Shown here in pieces: positions 45,752 through 54,011 of a DNA stretch of 64,000 nucleotides (its first letter is position 1; every line of letters starts with the position of its first letter). The stretch comes from Ensifer adhaerens (GTDB lineage: Bacteria > Pseudomonadota > Alphaproteobacteria > Rhizobiales > Rhizobiaceae): contig OCMG01000004.1 in NCBI GenBank assembly GCA_900215285.1, positions 682,001-746,000 of the forward strand, given 5' to 3'. The notes under the pieces are model-generated. The model was given only the letters and a program-made list of their open reading frames with translations, did no database searches and was not told the origin of the DNA. The translations under genes were made by a program, and so were the position numbers.

Positions 45752-47572
45752 ATGAAGAACCTCAAGATATCGCTGCAGCTATTCATCCTCGTGGGCGGTC
45801 TGATGGCGGCCTTTGCCCTGGCGACCTATTTCGAGGTGAGATCGGCCACCGAAACGATCTATAACGAGCGCAACCAGACGCTTCGTACGGAGATCGAAAC
45901 CGCGCTTGCTGTGATGAAGGATTTCGACGACCGCGCCAAGGCGGGCGAATTCACGGTAGAAGAAGCCAAGAAGCGCGCCTATGATCTCCTGTCGAAGCTG
46001 CGTTACAATCCGGATGGCTACTTCTTCGCCTATGACTACGACGTCAACATGCTCTTCCACATCAACCCGAAGCTGGTGGGGCAGAACTTCAAAGGCAAGA
46101 CCGATCAGACAGGCTTTGCCTATCGCGACGCCATCGTGAAGGTCGGCCAAGAGGGCGGCGGCTACGTCAATCTGATTGGCCCCAAGCCCGGCAAAGACCC
46201 CAACGATTACAGCTATCCCAAATCGGTTTATGCCAAGGCCTTTGAACCGTGGAAGGCGGTCGTCGCTACCGGCCTGTATGTCGATGATTTGCGTGCTCAG
46301 ATCCGGCAGCAGATCATCCAAATCGTGGCGGTGTCGGCGGTGATTTTCGTATTGGCGCTCGTTGCGGCCTACGCTCTGATCCGCGGCATCACACGTCCGC
46401 TCAATGCCATCCGCGAGACGCTGCACCGCGTGGCAGAGGGCGATATCGACACGCCGGTGCCGCATCGCGACTTGTCGAACGAAGTCGGCATGATGGCGAA
46501 AGCCACCGCAGAACTTCAGGACAAGGTCCGCGAACGCCGCGCCATGGCCGAGCGAGAAACCGAGCACAAGCGACAGATCGATGCCGAGCGCCAGCAGAAC
46601 GCCGATCTGCAGGCGGCAGAGGCCGAGACGCAAGGACGCGTCGTCCGCACGATCGGCCAAGCCCTGGAACAGCTCGCGCATGGCGACCTGACCGTCCGCT
46701 GCGGCGATCTTGGCAGCCGCTATGCCGAACTGCGCGACAACTTCAACAACGCCATCGGCCAGCTTGAACGGACGATGACGCTGGTGAAAGAACGCGGCAC
46801 CGATATTGGCGTCAGCAAGGAAGAAATCCGCCGCGCCTCCAACGAACTGGCACAGCGCACCGAGCGCCAGGCGGCAAGCCTTGAGGAAACCTCGGCAGCG
46901 CTCGATGAGCTGACAGTCGCCGTTCGCCAGACGGCGGATGGCGCTCGTGAAGCGGCGAGCCGTGTCGGTGAGGTGCGCTCCGAAGCCGAAAGGAACGATC
47001 GCGTGGTCGAGAAGGCGATCACCGCCATGAGCGGGATCGAGCAGTCCTCGCAGGAAATCGGCAATATCATCGGCGTGATCGATGAAATCGCCTTCCAGAC
47101 AAACCTCCTCGCCCTGAATGCCGGGGTCGAAGCCGCCCGCGCCGGCGAAAGCGGCAAGGGCTTTGCCGTCGTCGCCCAGGAAGTGCGCGAACTCGCGCAG
47201 CGTTCGGCGGCGGCCGCCAAGCAGATCAAGGACCAGATCAACAAGTCCTCCGCGCAAGTGGGAGACGGCGTTCAGCTGGTCGGCGAGGCTGGCGAAGCGC
47301 TGAAGCGGATTTCGGCGCAGGTCGAAAGCGCCAACGAGATCGTCATTCAGATCGCACATCGCGCCAATGAGCAGGACACGACATTGCGGTCGATCTCCTC
47401 ATCGATGAACGAGCTGGATCTTGCCACGCAGAAGAATGCCGCCATGGCCGAGGAGACGACAGCGTCCGCAGAAATGCTCGCCAACGACACCGGCACGCTG
47501 CTGGAGCTGATCGAACGCTTCCGCGTCTCGGGCGGTGCGGCACCGGCCCAGAGCTACCGCAGGGCCGGCTGA
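45752..47572 (+). CDS. Methyl-accepting chemotaxis protein with a single-Cache sensor
   Basis: A 606-residue chemoreceptor: TM1 about 8-26, periplasmic sCache_2-type sensor about 30-185 (NPDGYFFAYDYDVNMLFHINPKLVG and FEPWKAVVATGLYVDDL), TM2 about 188-210, HAMP about 211-263, a second HAMP-like coiled region, and the MCP signalling domain with the hairpin DEIAFQTNLLALNAGVEAAR. No C-terminal CheR/CheB docking pentapeptide is present. sCache domains bind small organic acids or similar ligands. The ATG at 45752 (MKNLKISLQLF) fits better than 45713; both have poor ribosome binding sites. Confidence 0.94.
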   Translation: MKNLKISLQLFILVGGLMAAFALATYFEVRSATETIYNERNQTLRTEIETALAVMKDFDDRAKAGEFTVEEAKKRAYDLLSKLRYNPDGYFFAYDYDVNMLFHINPKLVGQNFKGKTDQTGFAYRDAIVKVGQEGGGYVNLIGPKPGKDPNDYSYPKSVYAKAFEPWKAVVATGLYVDDLRAQIRQQIIQIVAVSAVIFVLALVAAYALIRGITRPLNAIRETLHRVAEGDIDTPVPHRDLSNEVGMMAKATAELQDKVRERRAMAERETEHKRQIDAERQQNADLQAAEAETQGRVVRTIGQALEQLAHGDLTVRCGDLGSRYAELRDNFNNAIGQLERTMTLVKERGTDIGVSKEEIRRASNELAQRTERQAASLEETSAALDELTVAVRQTADGAREAASRVGEVRSEAERNDRVVEKAITAMSGIEQSSQEIGNIIGVIDEIAFQTNLLALNAGVEAARAGESGKGFAVVAQEVRELAQRSAAAAKQIKDQINKSSAQVGDGVQLVGEAGEALKRISAQVESANEIVIQIAHRANEQDTTLRSISSSMNELDLATQKNAAMAEETTASAEMLANDTGTLLELIERFRVSGGAAPAQSYRRAG

Positions 47573-47597
47573 TCAAGACGTGGTGCGGACAAACAAG

Positions 47598-47624
47598 AAG
47601 CGGGGCGGATTTTCCGCCCCGCTT
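47598..47624. terminator. Bidirectional terminator between chemoreceptor and oxidoreductase genes
   Basis: A perfect 12-bp stem AAGCGGGGCGGA / TCCGCCCCGCTT with a TTT loop, lying between the two convergent stops. Confidence 0.82.
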
Positions 47625-47646
47625 CGTTGGGTGACGTGTTTTCTTG

Positions 47647-48624
47647 TCAGCCTCTGATGAGAACCTTGCCCTTGCGGCCCGGCTCCATGCTGGCGGCGGC
47701 GGCCTTCGCGCCGTCTTCAAGGCCATAGATCTCTTCGACCGGCAGGTTCAGCTGGCCATTGGAGGCGAGCGTGATCAGTTCGCCGATCATGCGGGCGTAA
47801 TCCGCGGGGGTCGTCCGGCCCGAGCGCTTGGCGCCCCAGAAGCCGATGACCTTGGCTTGCTTGAAGATGAGGTCGCCGGACGAGATTTCCATGTTGCCGC
47901 CGCTCATCGTGCCGAAGGACATGAGCGTCGCGCCTTCGCCGAGCACGCTCATCAGCTGGCCGCTTTCCTTGCCGCCGACGCTGTCGATGGCATAGAGGAT
48001 CGGGTCTGAGCCGGGGAACATCTTTGCCTTGTCCATCCAGCCCGGGTCCTGTGTCGACACGTTGTTGGAAATGCCGAGCGCCTCCAGTTCGCCGACGCCA
48101 GCGTCGCGGCGCACGACATTGATGACATTGATGCCGCGGGCCTGGCAGATCATGGCGATGGTCTTGCCGACCGCGCCCGTTGCGGCATTCTGGATCAGCC
48201 ATTCACCCGGCTTCACGCCCAGGTCGTCCAGCGCCATCAGAGCGCTGATGGGCATGGAGATCAGCTGGCAGCCGAGTTCGTCGGGAACCGAGTCCGGCAA
48301 CGGCACCGCGCGCTGGGCCTTCATCAGGAAATATTCGGCCCAGCTGCTGGTGAGGCCCGAAGCCGCGACGCGCTGGCCAACGGAAACATTGGTCACCTCG
48401 GCACCCACCGCATCGACCACGCCGGCCGCTTCCGTGCCGCCGACGGCCGGAAGCGGCGGCTTCACGCCATAGCTTCCGCGGATGGTCCACAGATCATGAT
48501 TGTGGATGGGCGACAGCGTCATGCGGACGCGGATTTCGCCGGGACCCGGCTCGGGCATGGGGCGCTCGCCGGGAACCAGAACCTCGGCCGGATCCCCGAA
48601 AGCCTTGTATTCGATTACGCGCAT
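47647..48624 (-). CDS. Zinc-type (MDR superfamily) NADPH:quinone/enoyl reductase-like dehydrogenase
   Basis: A 325-residue MDR-family oxidoreductase: the N-terminal GroES-like domain starts MRVIEYKAFGDPAEVL, and the NADPH site is QNAATGAVGKTIAMICQARG. No structural-zinc cysteine cluster is present, so it belongs to the zinc-free quinone or trans-2-enoyl reductase branch, rather than alcohol dehydrogenases. The substrate is unknown. The ATG is at 48624. Confidence 0.9.
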   Translation of the reverse strand: MRVIEYKAFGDPAEVLVPGERPMPEPGPGEIRVRMTLSPIHNHDLWTIRGSYGVKPPLPAVGGTEAAGVVDAVGAEVTNVSVGQRVAASGLTSSWAEYFLMKAQRAVPLPDSVPDELGCQLISMPISALMALDDLGVKPGEWLIQNAATGAVGKTIAMICQARGINVINVVRRDAGVGELEALGISNNVSTQDPGWMDKAKMFPGSDPILYAIDSVGGKESGQLMSVLGEGATLMSFGTMSGGNMEISSGDLIFKQAKVIGFWGAKRSGRTTPADYARMIGELITLASNGQLNLPVEEIYGLEDGAKAAAASMEPGRKGKVLIRG

Positions 48625-48750
48625 CTGTCTCTCCCTCTGCTCTCTCAGACCAATATTGCAACAAAATCCTACTTAGGGGCTTATGCTGTCAATTATAAGA
48701 AGGGTTGGCTTCGGGAGGCTGCCGCCCCCTCCGCAAGAGGAACGAAAGTC

Positions 48751-49155
48751 ATGCATGTCGACGGAAAATGCCATTGCGGCGCAGTGACATACGATGCAGA
48801 GATCGAGCCGGACGAGGTCGGAATCTGCCATTGCTCGGACTGTCAGCGGCTCACCGGCTCCGCCTTCCGGGCGACGGTTTCGACCCCGGCCGATCACTTC
48901 CGACTCACGGGAAAGATGCCAAGGCTCTACGAGAAGCACGCCGACAATGGCGCGTTGCGGCTACAATTCTTCTGCGGCGATTGCGGCTCGCCGATCTATA
49001 CGACGGGCGTGGGCAAGGATGCCGAGACCGTCGGCATCCGCTGGGGCTCGATCAATCAGCGCGGGGATCTAAAACCGCAGCACCAGATCTGGTGCCGGTC
49101 AGCCGTCGGCTGGCTGGACGAGATCACAAGTCTGCCCGGCCGCGACGGAGACTAG
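48751..49155 (+). CDS. GFA family (glutathione-dependent formaldehyde-activating-like) zinc protein
   Basis: A 134-residue protein with the GFA zinc ligands: CHCG near the N-terminus, GICHCSDCQRLTGSAFRA, and FFCGDCGSPIY. Family members were named for Gfa of Paracoccus, which speeds the formaldehyde-glutathione adduct, but most have unknown roles. ATG 48751 follows AGAGGAA. Its stop codon (TAG 49153-49155) is the first three bases of a RIME-like repeat, so the reading frame ends in inserted DNA. Confidence 0.9.
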   Translation: MHVDGKCHCGAVTYDAEIEPDEVGICHCSDCQRLTGSAFRATVSTPADHFRLTGKMPRLYEKHADNGALRLQFFCGDCGSPIYTTGVGKDAETVGIRWGSINQRGDLKPQHQIWCRSAVGWLDEITSLPGRDGD

Positions 49156-49250
49156 ATCGTTTCAGCCTTTCACGGAAACGCTGAAACGATCTATCTTATT
49201 GTTTTTGCGCAATTCCGGACACGAAACCGGTTTCCACGTTCCCTGACAAA
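49153..49250. repeat. RIME-like intergenic repeat, copy B
   Basis: Same order of segments as the copy at 38646: TAGATCGTTTCAGCCTTTC, loop ACG, GAAACGCTGAAACGATCTA (one mismatch), then TTGTTTTTGCG, AATTCC and GAAACCGGTTTCCAC. It fills the 100-bp gap between the GFA gene and prfC, which converge, and probably acts as terminator for both. Confidence 0.8.
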
Positions 49251-49257
49251 CTCGATA

Positions 49258-50841
49258 TCACGCCGCCTTCTGGACGTGATATTCCTTGATTGCGACCATC
49301 TTGATCGCCGGCGCCCGCTCGGCCTCGTAGCGCAGCGAGAAACTGTCCTGCGCCAGGAAGACCGGATCGCCATCGAGGTCGCGGCAGATATCACCGCGCT
49401 TCGTCGTGATGAACTTCTCCAGATCGGCCGGATTGTCGGCGGAAATCCAGCGGCAGACGGAGAAGCGCGACATCTCAAACGAGACCGGCAAGCCATATTC
49501 CTGCTGCAGGCGTTCCTTCAGCACGTCGAGCTGCAGTGCGCCGACGACGCCGACGATGGCGGGCGACCCGTCTTCCGGCGAGAAGAGCTGCACGACGCCC
49601 TCTTCGGCCATCTGCTGCAGCGCTTCCTTCAGCTTCTTCGCCTTCATCGCGTCCTCGAGACGCACGCGGCGGAGGATTTCCGGCGAGAAGTTCGGCACGC
49701 CCTGGAAGACCAGCGCTTCTCCTTCCGTCAGCGTGTCGCCGATGCGAAGTGTCCCGTGGTTCGGAATGCCCACCACGTCGCCGGCGTAGGCCGTGTCGGC
49801 AAGCTGCCGCTGCGAGGCGAAGAAGAATTGCGGCGCGGTGAGGCCCATCTGCTTGCCGGTGCGAGCGAGCCGGGCCTTCATGCCACGCTCCAGCTTGCCG
49901 GAGCAGATGCGGGCAAAGGCGATGCGGTCGCGATGGTTTGGGTCCATGTTGGCCTGGATCTTGAAGACGAAGGCCGTCATCTTGTCTTCGGCCGCATGCA
50001 CCGTGCGCGTGTCGGCCACCTGGTCGCGTGGCGGCGGGGCATAGGCGCCGAGCGCATTGATGAGATCGCGAACACCGAAATTCCTGAGCGCGGAGCCGAA
50101 GAAAACCGGCGTCATATGCCCCTCGAGGAAGCTTGCGCGATCGAACGGACGGCAGGCCTCGCGGGCGAGTTCCAACTCGTCGATAAAGGCGGAGCGCTCG
50201 TTTTCCGGCAGCCGGTCGGCAATGCTTTCCGGCCCGTTGACGGCCAGCGGCTCGACCTGCGTGTCGCTGCCACGAAAGGTCGAGTTGGCAAGATTGAACG
50301 AGCCGCAGAAGGTCTTGGAGCGTCCGACCGGCCAGGTGACGGGGGCGGTGTCCAGCGCCAGCTTTTCTTCCACCTCATCCAGGATTTCAAAGGGATCGCG
50401 GCTTTCGCGGTCCATCTTGTTGATGAAGGTGATGATCGGGATGTCGCGCATGCGGCAGACTTCAAAAAGCTTCAGCGTGCGCGGCTCGATACCCTTGGCG
50501 GCGTCGATCACCATGACCGCGGCATCCACGGCGGTCAGCGTTCGATAGGTGTCGTCCGCGAAGTCCTCGTGACCGGGCGTGTCGAGAATGTTGAAGACAT
50601 TGCCTTCATATTCGAAGGTCATGACCGAGGTGACGACCGAGATGCCGCGTTCGCGCTCGATCTTCATCCAGTCGGAACGCGTCTGGATGCGGTCCTTCTT
50701 CGCCTTGACCTCACCGGCGAGCTGGATCGCACCGCCGAACAGCAGCAGCTTTTCGGTCAGCGTGGTCTTGCCGGCGTCCGGGTGGGCAATGATGGCGAAG
50801 GTGCGGCGGCGCGAAACCGCCTCGGCCAAAGTCTCGGTCAT
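49258..50841 (-). CDS. prfC: Peptide chain release factor 3
   Basis: A 527-residue translational GTPase that recycles release factors RF1/RF2. The G motifs are AHPDAGKTTL, DTPGHEDFADDTYR and NKMDRESRDP; the C-terminal domain III includes GVVGALQLDVLKERL and VCRWI. ATG 50841. It is divergent from dut, with 124 bp between them. Confidence 0.96.
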   Translation of the reverse strand: MTETLAEAVSRRRTFAIIAHPDAGKTTLTEKLLLFGGAIQLAGEVKAKKDRIQTRSDWMKIERERGISVVTSVMTFEYEGNVFNILDTPGHEDFADDTYRTLTAVDAAVMVIDAAKGIEPRTLKLFEVCRMRDIPIITFINKMDRESRDPFEILDEVEEKLALDTAPVTWPVGRSKTFCGSFNLANSTFRGSDTQVEPLAVNGPESIADRLPENERSAFIDELELAREACRPFDRASFLEGHMTPVFFGSALRNFGVRDLINALGAYAPPPRDQVADTRTVHAAEDKMTAFVFKIQANMDPNHRDRIAFARICSGKLERGMKARLARTGKQMGLTAPQFFFASQRQLADTAYAGDVVGIPNHGTLRIGDTLTEGEALVFQGVPNFSPEILRRVRLEDAMKAKKLKEALQQMAEEGVVQLFSPEDGSPAIVGVVGALQLDVLKERLQQEYGLPVSFEMSRFSVCRWISADNPADLEKFITTKRGDICRDLDGDPVFLAQDSFSLRYEAERAPAIKMVAIKEYHVQKAA

Positions 50842-50965
50842 ATGACATCAAATCCTGTGAATTGGCCGCCTTCTACCGGCTTCGGCGGCAAAGTTCAATT
50901 GACCCGTCACATGTGAGCGCTAGACACTCCTCATTGATCCTTAAACAGCGAGCGGAGCGAGGCCG

Positions 50966-51448
50966 ATGAACATGCATTCTCATGCCACCCAGACGCTTGA
51001 GCCGACTTTAGGTCTTGTCCGCCTCCCCCATGCCGACGGTCTTGATCTCCCGGCTTATGAAACGGCGGGGGCTGCCGGCATGGACCTGCGCGCCGCCGTG
51101 TCGGAAGACCGGCCGCTGATGCTCATGCCCGGCAAGCGTGCCCTGGTGCCGACCGGCCTCATCATGGAAATTCCTTGCGGTTACGAGGCACAGATCCGCC
51201 CCCGCTCCGGCCTCGCGCTGAAGCACGGCATCACCTGCCTCAACACGCCCGGCACGATCGACAGCGACTATCGCGGCGAGGTGAAGGTCCTGCTGATCAA
51301 TCTGGGCGAAGAGGAGTTCCTTATCGAACGCGGCATGCGCATCGCCCAGATGGTGGTAGCACCGGTGACGCAGGTGCGGGTGGTCGAAGTCAAGGAGGCC
51401 TCCGATACCACGCGCGGCAGCGGCGGGTTTGGCTCGACAGGCGTCTGA
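50966..51448 (+). CDS. dut: Deoxyuridine 5'-triphosphate nucleotidohydrolase (dUTPase)
   Basis: A 160-residue trimeric dUTPase that keeps uracil out of DNA. The five motifs are recognisable: [37 protein letters not shown] and the C-terminal [10 protein letters not shown] arm. ATG 50966. In many rhizobia it adjoins coaBC; here it does not. The stop abuts the stop of the convergent LysE-type gene (TGATCA). Confidence 0.96.
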   Translation: MNMHSHATQTLEPTLGLVRLPHADGLDLPAYETAGAAGMDLRAAVSEDRPLMLMPGKRALVPTGLIMEIPCGYEAQIRPRSGLALKHGITCLNTPGTIDSDYRGEVKVLLINLGEEEFLIERGMRIAQMVVAPVTQVRVVEVKEASDTTRGSGGFGSTGV

Positions 51449-52081
51449 TCACCGCCTGCTTTCCAGCGCCATGCGCGCGGCAAGGCCAGCGAGAACCGTG
51501 CCCATCAGCCAGCGCTGGACCCGAGCCCAGAAGGGGCGCTCTTTCAGGAACAGCGCGACGGAACCCGCCGAAACGGCAATCGTCGCGTTCCCCATGACGC
51601 TGACTGTGATCTGGACCAGCCCCAGAATGATCGACTGCGCCAGCACATGCCCTCTGGACGGGTCGATGAACTGCGGCAGGAGCGAGAGATAGAGAACCGC
51701 CACTTTCGGGTTGAGCAGATTGGTGACAAGGCCCATCAGGAACAGACGGCGCGGGCCATCGATGGGCAGGTCACGGGTTTCGAAGATCGGCCGCGCGCCC
51801 GGTTTCAGGGCATTCCAGGCAAGCCAGGCAAGATAGGCCGCACCGGCAAAGCGCAGGGCATCATAGGCGAGCGGCACCGCGAAGAGGATTGCGGTAATGC
51901 CGAAGGCTGCCGCGAACATATAGACGAAGAAGCCGCAGGCCACGCCCCCGAGTGAGATCAGCCCGGCTTTGGGTCCCTGACTGAGCGATCGCGAAATCAG
52001 ATAGAGCATGTTCGGGCCCGGCGTCAGCACCATGCCAAGGACGACAAGGGCAAAGGCGGCAATCGTGGTCGCTGAGGGCAT
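51449..52081 (-). CDS. LysE/RhtB family amino acid exporter (second of three)
   Basis: A 210-residue six-helix exporter: LTPGPNMLYLISRSLSQGPKAG, LRFAGAAYLAWLAWNAL and LLNPKVAVLYLSLLPQFI are family signatures. ATG 52081. It ends against dut and its 5' end faces the ArsR gene. Its substrate is unknown; it is not close in sequence to the other two copies beyond the family core. Confidence 0.9.
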   Translation of the reverse strand: MPSATTIAAFALVVLGMVLTPGPNMLYLISRSLSQGPKAGLISLGGVACGFFVYMFAAAFGITAILFAVPLAYDALRFAGAAYLAWLAWNALKPGARPIFETRDLPIDGPRRLFLMGLVTNLLNPKVAVLYLSLLPQFIDPSRGHVLAQSIILGLVQITVSVMGNATIAVSAGSVALFLKERPFWARVQRWLMGTVLAGLAARMALESRR

Positions 52082-52186
52082 GGAGGGGCTCCGGCTGGTG
52101 TCTCGCCGAACCTAGAGGCACCGCATTTCCCCGCAAGCGCGGAATTGCCACGGGGACAAGATTCCCCCGGGCATCCCACGATAGTT

Positions 52187-52239
52187 AAGTCATGACTTGA
52201 CTATTTCCGTAACTTGTGAAAACTTAAGCACATGCTTAA
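52187..52239 (+). promoter_or_regulatory. Two palindromic operator candidates before the ArsR gene
   Basis: AAGTCATGACTT (52187-52198) is a perfect 12-bp palindrome; TTAAGCA-CA-TGCTTAA (52224-52239) is a perfect dyad that includes the ATG start codon. Both are positioned for autoregulation by the ArsR repressor. Confidence 0.6.
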
Positions 52240-52585
52240 CTTTAATCCCAAACTTGCCGGCCTGATGACGGCCCTTTCCGACCCGACACGGCTGGCGATT
52301 GTCGAGAGATTGTCGCTCACCCCGCTTTCGGTGAGCGAGATTGCAGCCCCTTTCGACATGTCGCTGGCGGCCATCGTCCAGCACATTCAGGTGCTGGAGA
52401 AGGCCGGTGCTGTCCGGACCTTCAAACAAGGCCGCATCCGCCGCTGCATCATCGACCCGGACGGCATGGCCATCCTGAAAAACTGGCTCACCGACCGGGA
52501 GCGCTTCTGGCAGGGCCAGTTCGACAATCTGGAAACCATGCTCGACGCCCAAGCGCAGAACGACAATAAGGAGAGAGACACATGA
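52232..52585 (+). CDS. ArsR-family transcriptional regulator
   Basis: A 117-residue winged-helix repressor: [49 protein letters not shown] contains the HTH (about residues 35-60). It has no cysteines of the arsenic/metal type, so metal sensing is unlikely, as is usual for members paired with SRPBCC proteins. Its stop overlaps the following ATG (ATGA), giving a coupled pair. Confidence 0.92.
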   Translation: MLNFNPKLAGLMTALSDPTRLAIVERLSLTPLSVSEIAAPFDMSLAAIVQHIQVLEKAGAVRTFKQGRIRRCIIDPDGMAILKNWLTDRERFWQGQFDNLETMLDAQAQNDNKERDT

Positions 52586-53082
52586 CCAGGATTTCCGAGC
52601 GCATGAGCGCGATTGCCTTCGACAGGACGTTCAAGCATCCCGTGGAGGCAGTTTATTCAGCCTTTTCCCATCAGGAGAAGAAGGCGCAGTGGTTCACCGG
52701 CCCCGCTGACGCAAAGGTGCAGGAGCGCAAGGTCGATTGCCGCACGGGCGGCAGCGAGGTGCTCGAAGTGCGCTGGGCAAGCGGCACGGTGACGCGGTTT
52801 GAGGCGCACTATCACCGTGTCGAAGAGGGCGCTCGCATCGTTTACAGCTACGACCTCTTCATCGACGGCGCGCTTTTTTCGATTTCGCTGGCCGATATCT
52901 CGTTCCAGACCGAGGGCGACGGAACGATGGTTAGCTTTGCGGAATCAACCTCCTATTTCAGCGATGCCGACCTCGGCGAGATGACGGAGGGGCGGCTGCA
53001 TGGCACAAGGGCGCAGTTCGACATGCTGGCTCTGGCGCTCGACGGTAAGCCGGTTGTGAGTGCGATCGCAGATTGCCATTGA
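52582..53082 (+). CDS. SRPBCC (AHSA1/activator of Hsp90-like) domain protein
   Basis: A 166-residue START-like protein: the family pattern runs from FDRTFKHPVEAVYSAFSHQEKKAQWF to GTMVSFAESTSYF and GTRAQFDMLA. These proteins hold a hydrophobic cavity and usually bind small lipophilic ligands. With an ArsR regulator directly upstream, the pair is a common alphaproteobacterial stress or ligand-sensing operon of unknown signal. Confidence 0.88.
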   Translation: MTRISERMSAIAFDRTFKHPVEAVYSAFSHQEKKAQWFTGPADAKVQERKVDCRTGGSEVLEVRWASGTVTRFEAHYHRVEEGARIVYSYDLFIDGALFSISLADISFQTEGDGTMVSFAESTSYFSDADLGEMTEGRLHGTRAQFDMLALALDGKPVVSAIADCH

Positions 53083-53170
53083 CGGGGTGCGATCCGGGAC
53101 CTGTCACTGCGACAAGTTCCGGATTGCCTCCTCCCGGCAACTGAGTCATGAAGCATTCGGGAGACAAATC

Positions 53171-53788
53171 ATGACCGCCGCCAATCTTCTCACCTATGCG
53201 TTCGCGCTTTTCGTTGCCGCCGTCATTCCGGGACCGGGGATCACGGCGATTGTGGCGCGGGCGCTCGGTTCCGGATTCAGGCCGACGTTCTTCATGGGGC
53301 TGGGCCTCATCCTCGGCGATGTGGCGTATCTCACAGCTGTGGTTCTGGGACTTGCCTATGTGGCGCAGACCTTCACCACGGCCTTCATGGTGCTGAAATT
53401 CGCCGGCGCGCTCTATCTCGGCTATATAGCCTGGAAGCTCTGGACGGCAGGGCTCCTAGGCCAGAAGATCGAGGCGAAACGGGCCGGCAGCCTCTGGTCC
53501 TCGTTTATGTCCGGGCTGCTGGTCACGGCCGGCAATCCGAAGACGATGCTGTTCTATGTGGCGCTCGTGCCCACTCTGATCCCGCTCGCGGAGATCGGGA
53601 AAGAAGACTATGCGGCGCTGGTCATTGTGACCGCAGTCGTGCTGCTGATTGTGCTCGTTCCCTATATCCTGCTGGCGGCCAAGGCGCGCGAGTTCCTGAA
53701 AGAGCCATCGGCGTTGAAACTGCTCAACCGCACAGCCGGAGGAATTCTCGCCGGCACCGCCGTCTATATTGCCACGCGCGCGGCCTGA
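53171..53788 (+). CDS. LysE/RhtB family amino acid exporter (third of three)
   Basis: A 205-residue exporter: AAVIPGPGITAIVARALGSGF replaces the usual TPGP opening, followed by VLKFAGALYLGYIAWKLW and TAGNPKTMLFYVALVPTL. ATG 53171 after GGGAG. It follows the SRPBCC gene after 88 bp on the same strand and could be read from the same promoter. Substrate unknown. Confidence 0.9.
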   Translation: MTAANLLTYAFALFVAAVIPGPGITAIVARALGSGFRPTFFMGLGLILGDVAYLTAVVLGLAYVAQTFTTAFMVLKFAGALYLGYIAWKLWTAGLLGQKIEAKRAGSLWSSFMSGLLVTAGNPKTMLFYVALVPTLIPLAEIGKEDYAALVIVTAVVLLIVLVPYILLAAKAREFLKEPSALKLLNRTAGGILAGTAVYIATRAA

Positions 53789-53821
53789 AGGCGCCGTGAG
53801 CGTTGAATTTCGGCTATGAAC

Positions 53822-53845
53822 TTATTATAACATTGATTGTAATAA
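53822..53845 (+). promoter_or_regulatory. Imperfect dyad in the cysK upstream region
   Basis: TTATTATAA, a 6-bp gap, then TTGTAATAA (8 of 9 pairs), 167-190 bp upstream of cysK. A transcription-factor site is possible. The remaining gap to cysK holds no gene. Confidence 0.35.
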
Positions 53846-54011
53846 ATTTTTTCGGTTTCGCGGCCGAGCCGCTCCCTGAGTTTTGCTCTAAACACGATCC
53901 GATTTAGAAGAATTTTCTCCCGCGCTCTCCCTGCCGGATCAATCGGTTCTGGCGAGGCCGTGTCTTTGTGCCTATCTTGAAGCCTGAGAGGTCACATCAG
54001 GGAGAAACATC

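Noticed and set aside
44133..47359. Long minus-strand frames opposite argG and the chemoreceptor gene
   Set aside because: High GC at third codon positions opens antisense frames; both sense genes are clear family members.
49276..50916. 546-codon plus-strand frame opposite prfC
   Set aside because: prfC on the minus strand has intact GTPase motifs; the antisense product resembles no protein.
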